Shown in pieces: positions 59,770 to 64,000 of a stretch of DNA of 64,000 nucleotides. The notes beneath the pieces are model-generated. The model was not told the DNA's origin. It did no database searches and saw only the letters and a program-made list of their open reading frames with translations. The translations under genes and the position numbers were made by a program. The DNA comes from Bacteroidales bacterium (lineage in GTDB: Bacteria > Bacteroidota > Bacteroidia > Bacteroidales > P3). Positions within the stretch are counted from its first letter, which is position 1, and each line of letters starts with the position of its first letter. The stretch covers positions 1 to 64,000 of the forward strand of contig JAQVXZ010000010.1 in NCBI GenBank assembly GCA_028708845.1, written 5' to 3'.

Positions 59770-62613
59770 ATGCAGTTTAATATTACGAAGAAAGAAAATC
59801 AGACTAAGAGTAGGGAATACAAACGTATTTTAGCTTTTTCTTTGGTTTTCTTTTTTCTTTTTTCATTATTTTTGCCCACTAAGAGCTATTCGCAATATTA
59901 TAATAGTGGCATTGATAATGGAAATATCAAGTGGAGACAAATTAAGACAAAGAAGTTTGGAGTTATATACCCTGACTACTATGAAGCAAAAGCTCAAGAG
60001 TTTGCCTCTGCCTTAGATACAATTTATGGCTTTGTTGGGAGTTCGCTTAAAACCATTCCTCCAAATGTTCCTTTTGTTCTTCATACCAATACATCCTACG
60101 CCAATGGCTTATCTACGTGGGCTCCTAAGAGAAATGAACTCTGGACAACCACTCACCCTGACACCTATGCTTATCCTTGGATGCTGCAACTAGCAATTCA
60201 TGAGTGGAGACATTCCGTTCAGGTTTACGCCCTACATAAAGGGGCATCTAAATTTCTTGTTAATGCTCTTGGAGAACATGTTTATGGATTGATTCTAGGC
60301 TTCTTTATCCCTACTTGGTTTATGGAGGGTGATGCAGTAGTGGCAGAAACGGCTCTAACGCCAACAGGAAGAGGGAAAACGCCTGATTTCAATATGTATT
60401 TAAAGGCTCAAGTACTAGATAAGGGAGTTTATTCATTCGACAAAGCACTGCTTGGCTCTAAGAAGGAATATGTTCCTAATACTTACATATTCGGGTATAA
60501 TTTAACAGCCTTTGGAAGACAGAAATACGATAAGTATATTTGGGCTGATATGGTTGAGAATGTTGGTAGAAACTTCTGGAAATTTCAATTCTTTGGTAAG
60601 TCTGAGAAAAGAAACTTAAAGATAGATTTAGAAGGCTTATACCTTGAAATGATAGACAGCCTAAAACATCAATGGGAGAAAGAAGATAAAGCATATTGTG
60701 AAACAAAAAAAGATATTACACCAAACCCATTAGGTAAAAAGAATAATTTCTACTCCAATTACCTATCTCCTCAAAGGTTAAACGATTCAACAATTATATC
60801 TATAAAGACATCTTCCTTTGAAGCTCCACAAATAGTTAATATTTCTAATAATAGTGAAACAAAGATTTCTAATCCAGGTATTATTCTAAATAACTATACT
60901 GATATAATAAATAATAAACTACTATGGTCAGAGTATAAGTATCATCCACGTTGGGAGCATGAAAACTATGGAGATATTATTGAATATGATATTGAAAAAG
61001 ATAATTATAAGAGGATAACCAAGAAGAAAAGATATTATACCCCTGCGTATAATCCTAATAACGAAAATATTATTGCAGCAATTGAAGAGGATTCAATTAA
61101 CGATCAGCGACTAGTTATTATTGATAAGACCACAGGGAATATTATATTAAGGTTTGAAGATTCTAAGTCTTATGATAAGTTTTCCTATCCTACATGGTCT
61201 GATAAAGGAGATGAGATATTTCTTATTAAGTTTAACCTCGATGGTAAGTCAATAGGGAAATATAATATATACAATAAGTCCTATACCCAAGTTACTCCTT
61301 TTAGCTTTAATAATATCTTAAAGACTAAGTTCTATAATGGAAGGCTTTATTTTATTGGAGACTATAATAACACATACCAAGTTTATTCATTTGACCCATA
61401 TGAAAGCTCAGATTATATTACCCAAAACACAGAAAGCAGATTTGGAGTTAAGGACTTTTCATTTCTTGGAGATAGCTTAATCATTAGCCAACATACAGGA
61501 GATGGCAATAAAGTCTTTATTCAGCCAATAATTAAAGGAGACTCTATTAGAAAAGACAAAGAAACTCCCCTATTTCCATTAGCTAAAGTTATAACAGAGC
61601 AGGAGGATTATCTATTTACAAAAGACAAGATAAAAGATACAATTTTCCCAAGCAAGAAATATAGTAAGTTTAAGCACCTATTCAATTTCCATTCTTGGGC
61701 ACCATTATATATTAATGCAGAGAGCCAAGATATTGATTTTGGGCTATCTTTATTCTCTCAAAACATTCTTGGAACATCACTTTTCTCCACAGGTTATAGG
61801 TATTTGGTGGCAGAAGAAAGAGGAGAACTATTTATTGACTATACTTATAAGGGCTTTTATCCAATTCTAAATCTAAAACTAAATTATAGCCAAAGAAATA
61901 TGTCACCTTATATTTGGAATGAATATAATGCATCTCTAAATGCAGTCTTGCCTTATGCCTGGTCAACAAATAACTATAATAAGTATTTCAATACCATATT
62001 CCGTTATTCTTATAGAGATATTAATCCAATATCTAATTATCACAGTAGCTTAATAAACTTTCACACCTTAGGCATTGGATTTCGCACAGGAATAGTAAAA
62101 CAAATGGCTGTAAACGACCTTAGCCCTCGACTTGGACAAACACTTGGAATAAACCTACAACGCTCTCTAAGCTCAGAGAATGCTAGTATATTTACAATTA
62201 GTTCTACAACCTATTTGCCAAGTTTGTTTAGGAATCATAGCTTTGAAATAAATCTTGATTACCAAGAGAATAGTCCTAAGGTCTATTATTTCCCAAATGA
62301 GGTCTTTCTAACAAGAGGGGTTTATGGAGAATACCCAGAAACTTTCTATGGAGCTAAATTCAACTACCACCTTCCCCTAGCCTATCCAGATTTTGCAATT
62401 GGAAAGTTTCTATATATTCAGAGATTTACCGCAAGAGGATTCTTCGATTTTGGTTATTTCGATAGCAAGTATTTAAGTAGCTTTGGAACTTACCTACAAA
62501 TGGATTTCAATGTTTTCAGAATTCAATATCCACTTAATATTGGAGTACAAGTAGGCTACGTTCCACAAAAAGACAGCTACTTCGCCAATTTGGTATTTTA
62601 TCTGAATATGTAG
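59770..62613 (+). CDS. Large exported protein: HExxH metallopeptidase-like domain, propeller and C-terminal barrel
   Basis: A 947-residue exported protein. A signal segment lies at about 18-41 (ending SYSQ). Residues about 55-215 look like a gluzincin (MA-clan) peptidase domain: His144-Glu-Trp-Arg-His148 fits HExxH, and WFMEGDAV with Glu186 fits the third zinc ligand about 40 residues later. Residues about 300-620 contain repeats resembling TolB/WD40 propeller blades. The last 300 residues are rich in alternating hydrophobic/polar beta strands and end YLNM, like an outer-membrane barrel. Similar unnamed proteins occur in Bacteroidota. It follows pepD by 9 nt. Confidence 0.7.
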   Translation: MQFNITKKENQTKSREYKRILAFSLVFFFLFSLFLPTKSYSQYYNSGIDNGNIKWRQIKTKKFGVIYPDYYEAKAQEFASALDTIYGFVGSSLKTIPPNVPFVLHTNTSYANGLSTWAPKRNELWTTTHPDTYAYPWMLQLAIHEWRHSVQVYALHKGASKFLVNALGEHVYGLILGFFIPTWFMEGDAVVAETALTPTGRGKTPDFNMYLKAQVLDKGVYSFDKALLGSKKEYVPNTYIFGYNLTAFGRQKYDKYIWADMVENVGRNFWKFQFFGKSEKRNLKIDLEGLYLEMIDSLKHQWEKEDKAYCETKKDITPNPLGKKNNFYSNYLSPQRLNDSTIISIKTSSFEAPQIVNISNNSETKISNPGIILNNYTDIINNKLLWSEYKYHPRWEHENYGDIIEYDIEKDNYKRITKKKRYYTPAYNPNNENIIAAIEEDSINDQRLVIIDKTTGNIILRFEDSKSYDKFSYPTWSDKGDEIFLIKFNLDGKSIGKYNIYNKSYTQVTPFSFNNILKTKFYNGRLYFIGDYNNTYQVYSFDPYESSDYITQNTESRFGVKDFSFLGDSLIISQHTGDGNKVFIQPIIKGDSIRKDKETPLFPLAKVITEQEDYLFTKDKIKDTIFPSKKYSKFKHLFNFHSWAPLYINAESQDIDFGLSLFSQNILGTSLFSTGYRYLVAEERGELFIDYTYKGFYPILNLKLNYSQRNMSPYIWNEYNASLNAVLPYAWSTNNYNKYFNTIFRYSYRDINPISNYHSSLINFHTLGIGFRTGIVKQMAVNDLSPRLGQTLGINLQRSLSSENASIFTISSTTYLPSLFRNHSFEINLDYQENSPKVYYFPNEVFLTRGVYGEYPETFYGAKFNYHLPLAYPDFAIGKFLYIQRFTARGFFDFGYFDSKYLSSFGTYLQMDFNVFRIQYPLNIGVQVGYVPQKDSYFANLVFYLNM

Positions 62614-62620
62614 GAAAAAG

Positions 62621-62655
62621 AAAAACCCTCTAACAAATTAATATTTCGAGGGTTT
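62621..62655 (-). terminator. Terminator downstream of tRNA-Leu
   Basis: AAACCCTC (62623-62630) pairs with GAGGGTTT (62648-62655) and on the minus strand leads into TTTCTTTTT. It would end the tRNA transcript, and perhaps mutS read-through. Confidence 0.85.
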
Positions 62656-62659
62656 CGAG

Positions 62660-62744
62660 TACTCCGAGCGGGAATTGAACCCGCACGAGCGCAATGCTCA
62701 CAGGATTTTAAGTCCTGCGTGTCTACCAATTCCACCATCAGAGC
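62660..62744 (-). tRNA. tRNA-Leu (anticodon TAA)
   Basis: An 85-nt cloverleaf on the minus strand. The anticodon stem CAGGA/TCCTG closes the loop CTTAAAA, giving anticodon TAA. A long variable arm (around GAGCATTGCGCTC) is the class II mark of leucine tRNAs, and the T arm GCGGGTTCAATTCCCGC is intact. CCA is not encoded. Confidence 0.95.
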
Positions 62745-62757
62745 GACTTACTTTTTG

Positions 62758-62830
62758 AGCGAAAGACGAGACTCGAACTCGCGACCCCAACCTTGGCAAG
62801 GTTGTGCTCTACCAACTGAGCTACTTTCGC
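62758..62830 (-). tRNA. tRNA-Gly (anticodon GCC)
   Basis: A 73-nt cloverleaf on the minus strand, acceptor GCGAAAG/CTTTCGC, D arm GCTCAGTTGGTAGAGC, anticodon loop TTGCCAA with anticodon GCC, T arm with GTTCGAGTC. CCA is not encoded. It lies 13 nt upstream of tRNA-Leu in the same transcript. Confidence 0.96.
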
Positions 62831-62880
62831 TTGAATTGAGGGTGCAAAATTACTAATATTTTTCTTTCTACCAAATTATT

Positions 62881-64000
62881 CTACACTTTTTCTATCAATT
62901 TCTTGATATTATTTAACTTCATCAGGGCTTCCATTGGCGTAAGGTTGTCAATATCTGTATTTAAGATATCTTCCTTTATTTCTAAAAGTAATGGGTCATC
63001 AAGTTGAATAAAACTCAATTGGAATGGGTCTTCTTGTTTTTGCTTTGATTTCGATGTTGGCTTTGGTTTATTTGGCTTCTGCCTTTTCTCCAACATCTCA
63101 AGCATTTCCTCTGCCTCATCCAAGACTTTCTTAGGCATTCCTGCTAGTCTTGCAACATGTATACCAAAACTTTGAGAGCTTCCTCCCCTTGCTATCTTCC
63201 TAAGAAATATGATTTGTTTACCTATTTCCTTAACAGTAACATGGAGATTCTTTATTCTGGAATAAGTTCCCTCCATATCAATTAATTCATGGTAGTGGGT
63301 AGCAAACAAAACCTTAGCTCTATAATTTGGGTTATCGTGAATATAGGATGCAATTGACCAAGCAATAGACACTCCGTCATAAGTGCTGGTTCCTCTACCA
63401 ATTTCATCTAAAAGTACAAGCGAGCGATCCGATAAATTATTTAATATGCTGGCTGTTTCGTTCATTTCAACCATAAATGTACTCTCTCCTGATGAAATAT
63501 TGTCAGATGCCCCTACCCTTGTGAATATCTTATCCACTATTCCTATATCAGCACTCTTTGCAGGAACGAAACTACCAATCTGAGCCATTAGCACTATTAG
63601 AGCATTTTGCCTTAGATATGCACTCTTACCCGACATATTAGGTCCTGTAATTATTCCTATCTGCTGGCTCTCTTTATCCAAAAACAAATCATTGGATATA
63701 TAAGGCTCTCCCTTAGGTAGCATTTTCTCAATAACAGGATGTCTTCCTTCAACAATCTTAATTGAATAGCCATCATTTATTGTTGGACGAACATAGTTGT
63801 TTTCTATTGCTATTTCTGAAAAAGAAAGTAAGCAATCAAATTCCGATATAATAGCAGAATTCTTTTGCAAAACACTAACAAAAGGCAGAACTTCTGAAAG
63901 CAAATTATTATATACCCTTGTTTCTATTTCTAATATCTTAGCCTCTGCTCCAAGAATCTTTGTCTCATATTCTTTTAATTCCTCGGTAATATACCTTTCT
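62881..64000 (-). CDS. mutS: DNA mismatch repair protein MutS (C-terminal part, runs off the window)
   Basis: MutS recognises mismatches and couples ATP to recruitment of MutL. The window holds about the last 372 residues; the frame stays open to the right edge, so the start lies outside. The ABC-type ATPase domain has Walker [14 protein letters not shown], motif with [13 protein letters not shown], Walker [17 protein letters not shown], and the switch FATHYHEL. The clamp/lever end with [18 protein letters not shown] is upstream at the edge. A Lys/Pro-rich linker precedes the C-terminal tail. tRNA-Gly follows 50 nt downstream. Confidence 0.96.
   Translation of the reverse strand, partial: ERYITEELKEYETKILGAEAKILEIETRVYNNLLSEVLPFVSVLQKNSAIISEFDCLLSFSEIAIENNYVRPTINDGYSIKIVEGRHPVIEKMLPKGEPYISNDLFLDKESQQIGIITGPNMSGKSAYLRQNALIVLMAQIGSFVPAKSADIGIVDKIFTRVGASDNISSGESTFMVEMNETASILNNLSDRSLVLLDEIGRGTSTYDGVSIAWSIASYIHDNPNYRAKVLFATHYHELIDMEGTYSRIKNLHVTVKEIGKQIIFLRKIARGGSSQSFGIHVARLAGMPKKVLDEAEEMLEMLEKRQKPNKPKPTSKSKQKQEDPFQLSFIQLDDPLLLEIKEDILNTDIDNLTPMEALMKLNNIKKLIEKV

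Overview
The window is about 64 kb of AT-rich chromosome from a member of the Bacteroidota, most likely an anaerobic Bacteroidales-type organism. The evidence is of three kinds. Promoters repeatedly match the Bacteroidota pattern TTTG-N19/20-TAnnTTTG, and Shine-Dalgarno sites are not obvious. Several families are typical of the phylum: DUF3822, DUF3098, DUF6427, an HU-HIG histone-like protein, a DUF4369-type lipoprotein, a RapZ-like fusion, and a TonB receptor with a carboxypeptidase-like N-terminal domain. A ferredoxin with a two-subunit 2-oxoacid:ferredoxin oxidoreductase points to an anaerobic lifestyle.

Layout: 0.2-4.3 kb ferredoxin, lipoprotein and KorBA. 5-10.5 kb AroC, lipoprotein, LpxH-like phosphatase, GcvT, an EEP-family protein and an AlkD-like DNA repair protein. 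10.5-17.5 kb an accessory block with a Fic protein and a type III restriction-modification operon (mod-res), bordered by repeats and a duplicated 3' gene end. 17.5-30 kb ABC-F, TonB, uridine-kinase-like protein, TcdA, DUF6427, PurQ, RNase HII, an OFA-type transporter, two nucleoid proteins and a TrmH-type methylase. 30-38 kb the S6-S18-L9 operon, SecA, NhaD and YidC. 38-41.3 kb ArsR, TonB receptor and a thioredoxin-like protein. 41.6-50 kb RsmD/DUF3822, QueA/IspD/kinase-RapZ, and FtsX/DUF3098/UppP/TruB. 50-64 kb aspartokinase, RmuC, HtpG, a YgbA-like protein, an AbiE toxin-antitoxin pair, IspE, PepD, a large metallopeptidase-like outer membrane protein, tRNA-Leu, tRNA-Gly and the C-terminal part of MutS.

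Coding content is mostly ordinary core metabolism and cell-envelope biology. The surprising content is intergenic. Four separate intergenic loci (A 4.6 kb, B 17.3 kb, C 27.6 kb, D 41.4 kb) each hold exactly four copies of a short palindromic word at an exact 22-bp period. The word differs between loci: TTGGCAA-centred, ATGGCAT-centred, ATGCCAT-centred and ATGTACAT-centred. Other loci (1.3, 27.5, 34.6 and 57.3 kb) carry degenerate arrays with a 21-bp period. Locus B has inverted repeats of about 30 bp at its ends, and loci A and B share both flanks while differing in the core word. A decamer TCTTCGTTTC recurs in six of these intergenic places. At 57.0-57.27 kb two copies of another element show a five-base word (GGTAA versus GGAAC) that has changed in step at all but one of the corresponding positions. 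I read these as one or more families of non-coding elements in which the word is swapped or homogenised within a locus. I do not recognise them as a described system. A further nested palindrome of about 170 bp occupies the leader of the type III mod-res transcript.
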